Shown here: piece by piece, positions 10,091 through 19,535 of the stretch
How positions within the stretch are numbered: the first letter of the stretch is position 1
How the letters are laid out: every line of letters begins with the position of its first letter
Origin: Corallococcus sp. CA053C
Lineage (GTDB): Bacteria > Myxococcota > Myxococcia > Myxococcales > Myxococcaceae
NCBI RefSeq assembly: GCF_003611675.1
Contig: NZ_RAWA01000002.1
Location: forward strand, 1-64,000
Reading direction: 5' to 3'
Length of the DNA stretch: 64,000 bases
The notes under the pieces: model-generated
What the model was told of the DNA's origin: nothing
Database searches by the model: none
What the model saw: only the letters and a program-made list of their open reading frames with translations
Translations under genes and position numbers: made by a program

Positions 10091-12907
10091 GTGAAACGTC
10101 TCGCATGGCCCTTCGTGCTGCTCACCGCGTTCTCGACCGCGGCCCTGGGCAGCACGAATCCGAAGGGCAGTCCTCCCAACCTCATCCAGTCCGCCAACGC
10201 CATCTTCACGCCCGTGGACGACCGCGGGCAGCCCATCGACGTCCTGGCCGTGGGCGACTCGCTCACCGTGGGCGCCCAGGGGCTGGAGCCCAACACCGTC
10301 TACGAGCTGCGCTTCGCGGTGGACGCGGAGCGCATCCCCACGCTGAAGGAAGCCGTCGGCTTCGCGCGCGCGACGACGGACGCCAAGGGTGCGCTCGCGC
10401 CGCACATCCTCTGGTTCCAGTCTGGCGTCGTGGGCTGCCCGGAGCGCGCGGCCCCGCCCCAGTCGGCCTATCGCTTCCCCAGCTTCGAGCGCGCCCAGGC
10501 CGCGCTCGACGGCCGCACGCTGCTCGTCACCGCGCAGGCCGTGACGGCGGACAAGACCGGGAAGATTCCGCCCATGCAGCTGCCCGTGGGCGAACCGGTC
10601 GCCGCGTTCAACCTCCCCATCAAGGTGGGCGCCACCCCGCGCGTCTATCCGTCCACCGCCGAAGGCTGTCTGCTCAACGCCCATGAGACGGGCCGGGGCG
10701 ACCTGTACGTGACGGGCTCCGGCTTCCGGGGCAACGAGACGGTGGAGGTCTCCATCGTCCCCAACCAGCGCGCGTGGCGCGACGGCGACGCCTTCGCGGA
10801 CGTGACGGGTGACGGCTTCGCCTCCGCCCCCAAGAAGGTCGTCACCGACGCCTCCGGCCGCTTCACCATCCCGGCGTGGAGCGCCACCTTCCAGCGCCGT
10901 GGCGTCTACGACATCATCGCGCGCCGCCCCCTGTTCAACCCGCCCACGGGCGTCCTGAGCGCCAGCGACGTCGTGTCCTACGGCATCGACACCGGCGTGG
11001 TGCTCTACCTCATCTACCCGGTGGGCGGCCCCACGATGGACCTCGCGGGCCGGCCCCTGGGCAGCTTCCCCTACTTCGAGTTCGCCGACTCCTTCGCGGA
11101 CACGGCCGACCCGGTGTGGGGCGCGGTGGATCCCACCTACGTGCCCGCCGCCCACCCCGGCGGCACCTGGGCGGCCTACTACGTGGTGAACCACCGCACC
11201 GTGCCGGGCTGGGCCCTCAACACCAGCCTCGTGGACGTGTCGGGCGGCATTGAGATCCAGCAGGTGAAGGCGGGGTGCGTGAACGGCACCGACGTCGTCA
11301 TCTGGTATCCGCCGCTCGTGAAGGGCTCGTACGACGTCGTCGTGGACTTCGGCTCCACCGTGGCCAACACGCCCGGCGACTACGCCACCGACGGCAACTA
11401 CAACGACACCGTCGACTTCCTGGACGGCGCCAACCAGATTGGCTTCCAGGTGGCGAAGGATCCGTACGCGCTGGGCACCTACCCCATCGGGCAGGACAGC
11501 TACTCCGTCGACGACTACTTCCCCACCATGGGCGGCGCCTCCAACGTCGACCTGCGCGCCGTCGTGCGCTACCCGGCCGTCGCCGCGGGCGTGGGCACCG
11601 CCGTCGCCGCGGGCACCTTCCCGCTCTTCGTCATCCAGCACGGCAACCACCGCATCTGCTACAACTCGCAGACCCACGCCGCATGCACCAACCGCGTGCC
11701 CAACCATCAGGGCTACATGCGGCTGCTGGACACGCTGGCGAGCAACGGCATCATCGCGGTCTCCATCGACGCGTATGACCTGTCCGGCTCCGTGCCGCAG
11801 TGGATCCCCGAGCGCGGCCAGCTCATCCTCAAGCACCTGGAGCTGTGGTCGCACCTCAACAACGCCGCCACGTACACCACCTACCCGAACTTCTTCGCCG
11901 GCCGCTTCAACGCCAAGCTGGACATGACGAAGATCTCCGTGTCGGGCCACTCGCGCGGCGGTGAGGCGTCGGTGTCCGCGTACATGCAGAACACCGCGTT
12001 CAACATCAACTCCGTGTCCTCCATCGCGCCGGTGGACGGCCAGCTCTACACGCTGCCCGCGGGCGTGCCCTACTTCGTCATCCTGCCCGCCGCGGACGGT
12101 GACGTGACGTCGCTCTCCGGCGCGAAGATCTACGACCGGGCGCTGGGGACCAAGAGCTCCATCGACGTGTACGGCGCCAGCCACAACCTCTTCAACACGG
12201 TGTGGGCGGCGGACGGCGACGACTCGCCCAGCACGCGCAACGACTACATCACCGCGCCCAACCAGCAGCGCATCGGTGAGGCGTACCTCTCCGCCTTCAC
12301 GCGCATCTACCTGAAGAACGAGTCGGTCTACGCGGACATGATGCGCGGCCAGCTCACGTTCCCGTCCACCGCGGGCTTCAAGATCTACGCGACGCACCAC
12401 GAGAACTCGCACACGCGGCTCAACAGCGGCTCCGCTGTCGGCTTCACGTCGGCCGGGCCCCTCACGCTGATCACCGCGAGCAACCCCGCGCCGCACAGCA
12501 CCAGCGTCCTGCGCGCCACCTGGACGGGCAACACCGCCACCGCGACGTTCACGGTCCCCGTGGCCCAGCGCGACACCACGGGCTACGAGGTGCTGTCCTT
12601 CCGCGTGGCCCAGACGACCGCCGCGTCCAACCCCGTCAGCGGCACCCAGGACTTCCGGGTGGAGCTGGCCACGGGAGCGACCGTCAAGGCCACCTCCACC
12701 TCCCAGTTCGACGTCATCCCCAAGCCGTACGTGCGGCCGGGCAACATCGTCCTGCACACGGTGCTGACCACCGTGCGCATCCCGCTGCATACCTTCATCA
12801 TGAACGGCAACGGGGTGACGCTGACCAACATCGACACCGTGCGCCTGCGCTTCACCAGCCCTTCCACTGGAGACATCTATGTCGACGACGTCGAATTCTC
12901 CCGCTAG
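10091..12907 (+). CDS. Large secreted alpha/beta hydrolase
   Basis: Secreted esterase/lipase-like hydrolase, 938 residues. A signal peptide (MKRLAWPFVLLTAFSTAALG, probable cleavage before STNPKG) is followed by two beta-rich domains (residues about 25-430) and the catalytic domain. That domain has an oxyanion-region FVIQHGNHRICYN and the nucleophile elbow GHSRGGE with Ser about 621. A late acid/His region (YGASHNLFN) supplies the likely catalytic His. The C-terminal about 150 residues look like a carbohydrate-binding-type beta-sandwich ending DIYVDDVEFSR. Start: GTG 10091 with GGAGG 5 bases upstream; the ATG at 10036 would bury the signal peptide. The stop overlaps the next lipoprotein gene by 29 bases, so they are probably co-expressed. 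Substrate unknown (ester or polymer). Confidence 0.82.
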   Translation: MKRLAWPFVLLTAFSTAALGSTNPKGSPPNLIQSANAIFTPVDDRGQPIDVLAVGDSLTVGAQGLEPNTVYELRFAVDAERIPTLKEAVGFARATTDAKGALAPHILWFQSGVVGCPERAAPPQSAYRFPSFERAQAALDGRTLLVTAQAVTADKTGKIPPMQLPVGEPVAAFNLPIKVGATPRVYPSTAEGCLLNAHETGRGDLYVTGSGFRGNETVEVSIVPNQRAWRDGDAFADVTGDGFASAPKKVVTDASGRFTIPAWSATFQRRGVYDIIARRPLFNPPTGVLSASDVVSYGIDTGVVLYLIYPVGGPTMDLAGRPLGSFPYFEFADSFADTADPVWGAVDPTYVPAAHPGGTWAAYYVVNHRTVPGWALNTSLVDVSGGIEIQQVKAGCVNGTDVVIWYPPLVKGSYDVVVDFGSTVANTPGDYATDGNYNDTVDFLDGANQIGFQVAKDPYALGTYPIGQDSYSVDDYFPTMGGASNVDLRAVVRYPAVAAGVGTAVAAGTFPLFVIQHGNHRICYNSQTHAACTNRVPNHQGYMRLLDTLASNGIIAVSIDAYDLSGSVPQWIPERGQLILKHLELWSHLNNAATYTTYPNFFAGRFNAKLDMTKISVSGHSRGGEASVSAYMQNTAFNINSVSSIAPVDGQLYTLPAGVPYFVILPAADGDVTSLSGAKIYDRALGTKSSIDVYGASHNLFNTVWAADGDDSPSTRNDYITAPNQQRIGEAYLSAFTRIYLKNESVYADMMRGQLTFPSTAGFKIYATHHENSHTRLNSGSAVGFTSAGPLTLITASNPAPHSTSVLRATWTGNTATATFTVPVAQRDTTGYEVLSFRVAQTTAASNPVSGTQDFRVELATGATVKATSTSQFDVIPKPYVRPGNIVLHTVLTTVRIPLHTFIMNGNGVTLTNIDTVRLRFTSPSTGDIYVDDVEFSR

Positions 12908-13412
12908 CCGTCTCTTCCTCGTGGCGGCGGCCTGCCTGGCGCTGACGGGCTGCGCGGAGGAGTCCAAGGGCGCCGCCGAGCGCCCCGCGACGGCTCCGGC
13001 CGAAGCCCCCACCGCGCAGGCCCCCGCGCCCATCCGCGCGGAGCCGACGTCACCGGACGCGGCCCGTCCGGTGGAGGTGCTCCGGGTGTCCGCGCGCAAG
13101 GTGCGGGGGGACGCCGAGCTGACCCGGATGGCCGGGCCGGCCCTGCTCGCCCGCGCGACGGATCCGGTGGCCATCGAGGTGCAGACCCAGGAGCCCCTGG
13201 GCTCGCTGGAGCGCTCGTCCTCGCCGGAGATCTACCTCAACGGCGAGCGCGTGGGAGACACCTGGGCGGTGCCGCCCGACCGCCTCTTCGTCTTCCTGCC
13301 GGATGCCACGTCGCTCAAGGACGCGAACGAGGTCACGGTGGCCTGGCTGGGCAACGAGGCCCAGACGCGCTCCACCCGTCCGGCCACGCTGACCCGCCAG
13401 ATGCTGCCCTGA
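12879..13412 (+). CDS. Small lipoprotein overlapping the hydrolase gene
   Basis: Secreted lipoprotein, 177 residues. The signal ends LVAAACLALTGC (lipobox Cys about residue 25), followed by an Ala/Pro/Glu-rich linker and a small probably beta-rich domain (LERSSSPEIYLNGERVGDTW). No known family recognised. ATG 12879 with GGAG about 8 bases upstream lies inside the last 29 bases of the secreted hydrolase gene in another frame. This suggests translational coupling and a shared role at the cell surface, perhaps tethering or assisting the hydrolase (inference). Confidence 0.75.
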   Translation: MSTTSNSPASRLFLVAAACLALTGCAEESKGAAERPATAPAEAPTAQAPAPIRAEPTSPDAARPVEVLRVSARKVRGDAELTRMAGPALLARATDPVAIEVQTQEPLGSLERSSSPEIYLNGERVGDTWAVPPDRLFVFLPDATSLKDANEVTVAWLGNEAQTRSTRPATLTRQMLP

Positions 13413-13437
13413 GTCTGGGGCCGTGCTGACTCCGGGC

Positions 13438-13476
13438 GCGGGCGCTTCCCCTTCACGGGGAAGGGCTCGCGCCCGC
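13438..13476 (+). terminator. Strong GC hairpin after the hydrolase/lipoprotein pair
   Basis: GCGGGCGC at 13438-13445 pairs perfectly with GCGCCCGC at 13469-13476, and an inner TTCCCC/GGGGAA stem closes a TTCAC loop. It lies 26 bases after the lipoprotein stop. No T-run follows. Confidence 0.6.
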
Positions 13477-13554
13477 TTCACGTCCCACCTCCAACGTCGG
13501 GACGGCCATGTACGATGGGGCCGTTCCTTGAAGGCAAAGGGGGAGGACTCCGTC

Positions 13555-15786
13555 ATGGCCTGGAAGCTGGTGCTGCTGGACGAAGTGTCGAAGGTGCTGC
13601 CGGACGCCCCGCTCAAGGGCTCCGACATCCGCGTGGAGTTGCCGGGCGCCAGCTACGCGCTGCCCGCCGGTGAGAAGCTGGGGCCGCTGACGTTCGCGTT
13701 CGACGTGTCGGCCAAGGGGTTCATCGAAGGCTACGACGCTCCGTCGGACGTGGACGCGGCGGGCGTGGTGGGCAGTGAGCCCGGAGACCCGGCGACGCAG
13801 CTGGCCCCGGCGCTCGTCTTCGGAGGCGACCAGGCCTGGCTCAAGTACGCGGTGGAGACGCGCGTGAAGGCGGAGGTCGGCTTCCCGCTGCCCTACGTGG
13901 CGCTCTCGGCCAACGGGGACGTGCGCGTGCTGCTGGCGGACTACCACCGGCACACCCAGGACACGAACGCGCGCGCCGCGCTGAAGGCGGACGCGGGAGT
14001 GCTCCGGCTGCCGCTGCTCACGGCGTCGCTGGACACGCTGGGGGTGGGCGAGGCCTTCTCCTTCCAGGCGCGCGGCGAGCTGTCGGTCACCGCGACGCTG
14101 GACTGGACGGACGTCTACACCACCAACCTCCAGGCGCTGACGAAGCTCCTGTCCGCCAGCTCCCTCTTCTCCTTCGAGGCGAAGGCGGGCGCCACCGTGT
14201 CCGCGAAGGTGAAGGTGGTGGACGACTACGCCGTCATCTTCTCCCGCCCCGAAGCGGGCCGGGTGCGCGTGCAGGTGAAGAAGGTCGTGGCGCGCGAGGC
14301 GGGCGTGACGGCGGACCTCCACGTGGAGGCGAACCTCATTGACGCATCCAGCGTCGTCGCCCAGGTGGAGCACGTCCTCGAAGGGCTGCTGTCGGTGCCG
14401 CTCGCCACCTTCGAATCGCTGATGACGAAGCTGGAGACGCACACCCTGTCGGCCGCCGAGTCGAAGGTGCTGCGCATCGTGTTGGACCGGCTGGGCTTCC
14501 AGGAGCTGGAGGCCCAGCCCACGGCGCTGCGGCAGGCGTGGGAGAAGCTGCGCGGCGATGCCCGCACGAGCGTCCAGGCGCTCGCGGAGGCGAAGTTCTC
14601 CGCGGGCTTCCGCTACGAATACCTGCGCCTGCGCGAGCAGACGACGCTCCTGTCCACCGTGTGCACCGACGCGCAGGCCCGCGTGCTGCACCCCCTGCTG
14701 GTGGGCGGCAACATGGCCGGCGCGATGCAGCGGATGCAGGCGGAGGGCATGGCGCTGGAGCAGTGCCTCCTGAAGGAGGTCAACAAGGAGTCGCAGGCGT
14801 GGGGCTTCTCCCTGAAGCTGGGGAAGTGGTCGCTGGGCGGCAACGACGAGCGCCAGCTCACCCAGGTGGTGCAGCGCAACAGCCTGGAGAAGGAAGCGCC
14901 CCAGCGCATCTCCTTCCTGGGCGTGCGCAGCTACACGCGCGCGCTGCTCACGCCGGACGCGTTCTGGACGGCGGACTTCAAGGCGGACATGGGCGAGTTC
15001 CGCAAGTCGCCCACCGTGGCGGACTTCGACCTGGGCCTGTACCTGCTCCTGCGCCACGACGCGCGCAAGCGCGGCGAGGACGACCTGCGCCAGGCCGTGG
15101 ACGAGGCCATCATCTGGGGCGCGCTGGACGACGCCGAGGAGGAGGAGGTCATGCGTCGCATCCGCGAGGCCTCGGGTGGCAAGGCCGTGGAGACGCGGGT
15201 GGAGCTGAAGCTGGACAACCGGACCCTGCGCGACGTCATCCAGCACGCGGCGGATCCCGACGCGCCGACCGTCTTCTCCCGCGCGCTGGCCCGGGCGCTG
15301 CCCTGGTACTCCGTGCCGTGCCGGGACCGGCCCACCGTGCGCGAGACGGTCTACGCGCCCCTGTGGCGGGCGTACCTGGACCAGAACTGGTCCGCGGCCG
15401 ACGCGGCGAAGACGGTGGCCGCGCACCTCAAGACGAACCCGCTCGTCGGCCTCTTCGCGCACACAGAAGGGCTGCTGGGCAACGGCATGCTCACGTTCGC
15501 GGAAGTCATCCAGAAGAACCCGGGTACGGTGGCCAAGTGGCGCGACCTGCGCGCGGGCCTGCTGGACCTGCGCAACAACGAGCAGCGCTCCCCGTCCGTC
15601 TTCGCCGGTGCGTTCAAGGCCCTGTCGCAGTCGTGGGCGCAGTCCTTCCACCTGAAGGCCTCCGGCGCGTTCTTCCTGGAGCTGGCGGCGCGCGGCGGCA
15701 ATGGCCTCGCGTCCGTGGAGCGCACCTTCACCGTGACGGTGCCGGACACCGGCACGAGCATCGTCTTCTCCAAGTCGCGGGCCTGA
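13555..15786 (+). CDS. Large protein of unknown function (743 residues)
   Basis: Not recognised. 743 residues, no signal peptide and no membrane segment, so cytosolic or exported by another route. The first about 330 residues are beta-rich (PLTFAFDVSAKGFIEGY, LGVGEAFSFQARGELSVTATLDW). The rest is mostly helical with long charged segments (AEEEEVMRRIREASGGKAVE). The C-terminus returns to beta strands (FTVTVPDTGTSIVFSKSRA). ATG 13555 has a GGGGGAGG ribosome site 8 bases upstream; the frame is open back to 13423. It is flanked by a hairpin terminator upstream and a 145-base gap downstream, so it is probably its own transcript. Length and architecture suggest a myxobacteria-specific family. Confidence 0.75.
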   Translation: MAWKLVLLDEVSKVLPDAPLKGSDIRVELPGASYALPAGEKLGPLTFAFDVSAKGFIEGYDAPSDVDAAGVVGSEPGDPATQLAPALVFGGDQAWLKYAVETRVKAEVGFPLPYVALSANGDVRVLLADYHRHTQDTNARAALKADAGVLRLPLLTASLDTLGVGEAFSFQARGELSVTATLDWTDVYTTNLQALTKLLSASSLFSFEAKAGATVSAKVKVVDDYAVIFSRPEAGRVRVQVKKVVAREAGVTADLHVEANLIDASSVVAQVEHVLEGLLSVPLATFESLMTKLETHTLSAAESKVLRIVLDRLGFQELEAQPTALRQAWEKLRGDARTSVQALAEAKFSAGFRYEYLRLREQTTLLSTVCTDAQARVLHPLLVGGNMAGAMQRMQAEGMALEQCLLKEVNKESQAWGFSLKLGKWSLGGNDERQLTQVVQRNSLEKEAPQRISFLGVRSYTRALLTPDAFWTADFKADMGEFRKSPTVADFDLGLYLLLRHDARKRGEDDLRQAVDEAIIWGALDDAEEEEVMRRIREASGGKAVETRVELKLDNRTLRDVIQHAADPDAPTVFSRALARALPWYSVPCRDRPTVRETVYAPLWRAYLDQNWSAADAAKTVAAHLKTNPLVGLFAHTEGLLGNGMLTFAEVIQKNPGTVAKWRDLRAGLLDLRNNEQRSPSVFAGAFKALSQSWAQSFHLKASGAFFLELAARGGNGLASVERTFTVTVPDTGTSIVFSKSRA

Positions 15787-15931
15787 GCTCCGTCCGTCGG
15801 GTTCCGCACGCTCCCGTGGCGTGTGGAACCCCGCGGTGGATGCGGAGGTGACGCGTCGCATTGCCCCTCCGCGAGCGCGGCACTACATCCAGCCCGCACC
15901 GGGCGTTCTCCCGGCAGGGAGGGCCCGCGCG

Positions 15932-17083
15932 ATGATCGTCGGTCGGATGTTGTCCTGGCGCATCGTGCTTCGCTACACGGGGCGGCCCGTCGTGGTCCAC
16001 GTCATCGTCGCGCTGGCCATCGCCCTGGGCTACGAGGTGCTGGGCTGGAAGTGGCTGTCGGTGCCCGCGCTGCCGGTGACGGTGCTGGCCGCGGCGCTGG
16101 GCGTGCTGCTCGCCTTCCGCAACAACTCCGCCTACGAGCGCTGGTGGGAGGCCCGCACGATTTGGGGCGGGCTGGTGAACTCCTCGCGCACGCTGGCCCG
16201 GCAGGTCATCACCTTCCTGCCCGCGCCCCGCTCCCACCGCAGCGACGGCACCGTGGAGACGCCCTCCGCCGCGTCCCGGCTGGTCCGGATGGCGGTGGAG
16301 CCGGAGGGGCCCGCGCTGGCGCCCGCCTGGGCCCAGGTGGGGGACGGCGCGGTGCGAGACCCGTTCGGCAAGGCGCGCGACCTGCGCAAGCCGGGCGCCC
16401 CGCGCGCGAACCTGGCCACCTTCGAGCACCCGCCCGAGGGGGGGCATCCCCGGGGCATCATCACCGGCGTGTACGAGGGCATCACCGAGGACGCGCGCGA
16501 GCTCGTCTACGCGCAGATCGGCTTCGTGAACGCGCTCCGCTGCCACCTGCGCCGGCAGGACCCCTTCCCGGAGCTCCTGTCGTTCTTCCGGCCGTCCGTA
16601 CTGGAGGCGCTGCGCGAGGAGCAGAACGTGCCCGCCGCCATCCTGCTGTGGATGTCCACGCGCATGCGCCGCGTCTACAGCGACATCGAGCACGCGGAGA
16701 AGGTCTACCTGCGCGTGGCCATGGACGAGACGCTCACCGAATTGACCAACTCCCTGGGCGCGTGCGAGCGCATCAAGAACACGCCCCTGCCCCGCCAGTA
16801 CGACATCCTTCCGCACGCCATGGTGCGCGCCTACCTCACCATGCTGCCCCTGGGCGTCGTCGCGGACCTGGGCGTGCTCACGCCGCTCGTCACGGCCATC
16901 ATCGCGTTCCTCTTCATCGCCATGGACGCGGTGGGCCGCGACGTGGAGGACCCCTTCGAGGACGGCGTCAGCGACACGCCCATGACGGCCCTGTGCCGCA
17001 CCATCGAGATCAACCTGCGGCAGATGCTGGGCGAGGCGGAGCTGCCCCCGCCCCTGCAACCGAAGGACGGCCTGCTGTACTGA
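15932..17083 (+). CDS. Bestrophin family ion channel protein
   Basis: Membrane protein of the bestrophin/UPF0187 family, 383 residues; family members are homo-pentameric anion or cation channels. The hallmark is present: a hydrophobic N-terminal hairpin (VVVHVIVALAIALGYEVLGW) and LLAFRNNSAYERWWEARTIWG, followed by LVNSSRTLARQV. C-terminal hydrophobic helices lie near residues 300-335 (PLVTAIIAFLFIAMDAVG) and the conserved DVEDPFED acidic cluster follows. A loop of about 80 residues after the first helices is longer and more Pro/Gly-rich than in short bacterial homologues. ATG 15932 has AGGGAGGG about 10 bases upstream. It converges on the decarboxylase gene, with a hairpin over the junction. 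Confidence 0.9.
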   Translation: MIVGRMLSWRIVLRYTGRPVVVHVIVALAIALGYEVLGWKWLSVPALPVTVLAAALGVLLAFRNNSAYERWWEARTIWGGLVNSSRTLARQVITFLPAPRSHRSDGTVETPSAASRLVRMAVEPEGPALAPAWAQVGDGAVRDPFGKARDLRKPGAPRANLATFEHPPEGGHPRGIITGVYEGITEDARELVYAQIGFVNALRCHLRRQDPFPELLSFFRPSVLEALREEQNVPAAILLWMSTRMRRVYSDIEHAEKVYLRVAMDETLTELTNSLGACERIKNTPLPRQYDILPHAMVRAYLTMLPLGVVADLGVLTPLVTAIIAFLFIAMDAVGRDVEDPFEDGVSDTPMTALCRTIEINLRQMLGEAELPPPLQPKDGLLY

Positions 17084-17092
17084 AAGCAGGCC
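17069..17092. terminator. Hairpin spanning two convergent gene ends
   Basis: GGCCTGCT at 17069-17076 and AGCAGGCC at 17085-17092 form a perfect 8-bp stem whose loop contains the bestrophin stop codon and which abuts the decarboxylase stop at 17093. A compact bidirectional terminator for both converging transcripts. Confidence 0.6.
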
Positions 17093-17881
17093 CTACTCCG
17101 CCGCGGTGACCTCCACCGTGCCCAGCCCGTCCACGGTGAGCCGCACGTGGTCGCCCGGCTTCATGAGGTACGCGGCGGTGGCCGCGCCCGACAGCACCAG
17201 GCTCCCCGCGGGCAGCACCTGGCCGCGCTCCGCGAGCAGCGCGCACAACTGGATGAGGGACACCACCGGGTCGCCGGAGATGGCATCCGAGCGCGCCTCG
17301 CCCTCCACCTTGCCGTTCACCTCCATGCGCATCTGGAGCTTCGTGAGGTCCAGGTCGCGCGGGCCGCGCTCGGTGGTGCCCGGCACGAACAGCGACGACG
17401 ACGCGTTGTCCGCCACCACGTCCGGCAGGCTGAAGTACTTGAAGCCGACGAAGCGCGAGTCCAGCACCTCCATGGCCGCGAACACCGCCGAGCACGCGTC
17501 CAGCACCTCGTCGCGCGTCACCGTGCCCTTCAGCTCCCGCGACGTGCGGAAGGCGATCTCCGGCTCGATGCGCGGGTGGATGCCCGCACCCACGCGCACC
17601 ACGCCGCCCGCCGGCACGAGCATCCGGTCCGTGAGCACGCCGAAGATGGGCGAGCCCAGGTTCATCTGCTGGCGCTTCGCCTCGGAGGTGAAGCCCATCT
17701 TCAGCCCCACCCGCTTTTCCCCCTGGGCCTCGCGCAGCCGGATGCCCTCCGCCTGCACCGCGTAGCCGTCCTCCAGGGACAGGGCCGGGTGCGCGTGCGT
17801 GAGCGGGGGGATTTCACGCCGCTCGCGCCGCGCCGCGTCCAGGGTCCGAGCCAGGGCCATCACGTCCGCTGTCGAGGTCAT
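17093..17881 (-). CDS. 4-oxalocrotonate decarboxylase / 2-keto-4-pentenoate hydratase family
   Basis: Enzyme of the fumarylacetoacetase-like hydratase/decarboxylase family, 262 residues, the usual length. In this context the likely reaction is decarboxylation of 4-oxalocrotonate to 2-oxopent-4-enoate (NbaG/DmpH role), directly after the deaminase step encoded across the divergent promoter. Supporting motifs: RVGLKMGFTSEAKRQQM, IHPRIEPEIAF with the metal-binding Glu pair, DNASSSLFVPG and the C-terminal GDHVRLTVDGLG. The related hydratase (DmpE/MhpD) is the main alternative; sequence alone does not separate them. ATG 17881 with AAAGGA about 8 bases upstream. It diverges from the catabolic operon across 195 bases, so one regulatory region may control both sides. 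Confidence 0.8.
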   Translation of the reverse strand: MTSTADVMALARTLDAARRERREIPPLTHAHPALSLEDGYAVQAEGIRLREAQGEKRVGLKMGFTSEAKRQQMNLGSPIFGVLTDRMLVPAGGVVRVGAGIHPRIEPEIAFRTSRELKGTVTRDEVLDACSAVFAAMEVLDSRFVGFKYFSLPDVVADNASSSLFVPGTTERGPRDLDLTKLQMRMEVNGKVEGEARSDAISGDPVVSLIQLCALLAERGQVLPAGSLVLSGAATAAYLMKPGDHVRLTVDGLGTVEVTAAE

Positions 17882-18076
17882 CTCCAGAATCCTTTCTCTG
17901 CCCAACCTGTAATTCCACCGGCAGGGTTCACGGGCGGAATGGGCGCGGCAGCATCCGGGAGGCGGGACGGCCGCGCAAGCGAGCGCCACCCGACGTCCGC
18001 CGCTCGGAATCCTGGAGGCGGCTTGGGGGCACGGCATACATTGATTGCCTCGTGTCTCCCCCAGGAGGGCGCTGCC

Positions 18077-19519
18077 TTGAAACGAGTCCTCAACTACATC
18101 GGTGGCGAGCTGGTCCCCCCAGCGGGCGACCAGTGGCTGGACAAGCCGGAGCCGGCCACGGGCGCCCTGTACGCGCTGGTGCCGGACTCGCGTGAAGCGG
18201 ACGTGCAGGCCGCCGTGGAAGCAGCGGGCCGGGCCTTCCCCGCCTGGGCCGCGCTGCCGGCGACGGAGCGCTCGCGGATGTTGCGGCGCATCGCGGGGCT
18301 CATCCATGAGCGGCTGGACGCGTTCGCGCGGGCGGAGTCCATCGACACGGGCAAGCCACTCGCCGTGGCGCGCACGGTGGACATCCCGCGCAGCGTGCTG
18401 AACTTCGAGTTCTTCGCGGACGCGGCCACGCAGTTCTCCACGGAGGCGCACCCCATGGACGGGGTGGCGCTCAACTACACGCTGCGCGCGCCCCTGGGCG
18501 TCGTGGGCTGCATCTCGCCGTGGAACCTGCCGCTGTACCTGCTGACGTGGAAGATCGCCCCCGCGCTGGCGGCGGGCAACTGCGTGGTGGCGAAGCCGTC
18601 GGAGGTGACGCCGATGACGGCCTTCCTCCTGTCGCAGGTGTGCCGCGACGCGGGCCTGCCGCCGGGCGTGCTCAACCTGGTGCACGGCCTGGGGCCGCAC
18701 GTGGGCGGGCCGCTCACGCGCCACCCGGACGTGAGCGCCATCTCCTTCACCGGCAGCACGCGCACCGGCGCGGAGATCGCCCGCGTGGCCGCGCCCGCCT
18801 TCAAGAAGCTGTCGCTGGAGATGGGCGGGAAGAACCCCAACGTCGTCTTCGCGGACTGCGACTTCGAGGACGCGCTGGCCACCACGGTGCGCTCGTCCTT
18901 CTCCAACCAGGGGCAGATCTGCCTGTGCGGCCCGCGCATCTTCGTGCAGCGCCCCATCTACGCGCGCTTCAAGGAGGCGCTGGTCGCGCGCACCAAGGCC
19001 CTCAAGGTGGGCGACCCGCTGGAGGCGGGCACCGACCAGGGCGCGCTGGTGTCACGCGAGCACTTCGAGAAGGTGCTGGGCTACCTGGCGCTCGCGAAGC
19101 AGGAGGGCGGCCACATGCTCACCGGCGGTCAGCGCGCGAAGGTGCCGGGCCGCTGCGAGAACGGCTGGTTCGTGGAGCCCACGCTCGTGGAGGGGCTGTC
19201 CCCCTCGTGCCGTACCAACCAGGAAGAAATCTTCGGCCCGGTGGCCACACTGATGCCCTTCGACGACGAGGAGGAGGTGCTCTCGTGGGCCAACTCCACG
19301 CGCTATGGCCTTGCCGCCAGCGTGTGGACGAAGGACCTGACGCGCGCGCACCGCTTCGCCTCGCGGCTGCACAGCGGCATCGTCTGGGTGAACACCTGGA
19401 TGCTGCGCGATTTGCGCACGCCGTTTGGCGGCGTGAAGGAGTCCGGCGTGGGCCGCGAGGGCGGCTGGGACGCGCTGCGCTTCTTCACCGAGCCCAAGAA
19501 CGTCTGCATCAAGCTTTGA
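18077..19519 (+). CDS. 2-aminomuconate 6-semialdehyde dehydrogenase
   Basis: NAD-dependent aldehyde dehydrogenase, 480 residues. Predicted to oxidise 2-aminomuconate semialdehyde (made by the ACMS decarboxylase three genes on) to 2-aminomuconate. Catalytic features: GCISPWNLPLY (oxyanion Asn), SFTGSTRTG (NAD loop), general-base Glu248 in LEMGGKNPN, nucleophile Cys282 in GQICLCG, and EEIFGPVATL near the end. It belongs to the 2-hydroxymuconic/aminomuconic semialdehyde dehydrogenase clade by resemblance and context; hydroxymuconic semialdehyde is the alternative substrate. Start: TTG 18077 with a near-perfect AGGAGGG 8 bases upstream. The much longer open frame upstream to 17147 is only antisense of the decarboxylase. 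First gene of the operon, 16 bases before the deaminase gene. Confidence 0.88.
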   Translation: MKRVLNYIGGELVPPAGDQWLDKPEPATGALYALVPDSREADVQAAVEAAGRAFPAWAALPATERSRMLRRIAGLIHERLDAFARAESIDTGKPLAVARTVDIPRSVLNFEFFADAATQFSTEAHPMDGVALNYTLRAPLGVVGCISPWNLPLYLLTWKIAPALAAGNCVVAKPSEVTPMTAFLLSQVCRDAGLPPGVLNLVHGLGPHVGGPLTRHPDVSAISFTGSTRTGAEIARVAAPAFKKLSLEMGGKNPNVVFADCDFEDALATTVRSSFSNQGQICLCGPRIFVQRPIYARFKEALVARTKALKVGDPLEAGTDQGALVSREHFEKVLGYLALAKQEGGHMLTGGQRAKVPGRCENGWFVEPTLVEGLSPSCRTNQEEIFGPVATLMPFDDEEEVLSWANSTRYGLAASVWTKDLTRAHRFASRLHSGIVWVNTWMLRDLRTPFGGVKESGVGREGGWDALRFFTEPKNVCIKL

Positions 19520-19535
19520 ACCCGGGAGCGACACA

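Noticed and set aside
17147-18076. N-terminal extension of the aldehyde dehydrogenase frame
   Set aside because: The extension is antisense to the decarboxylase gene and has no domain; TTG 18077 with AGGAGGG is the natural start.
17882-18076. Sigma-54 (-24/-12) promoter near ggggcacggcatacattgattgc
   Set aside because: The GG and GC doublets are not at the required 10-base spacing.
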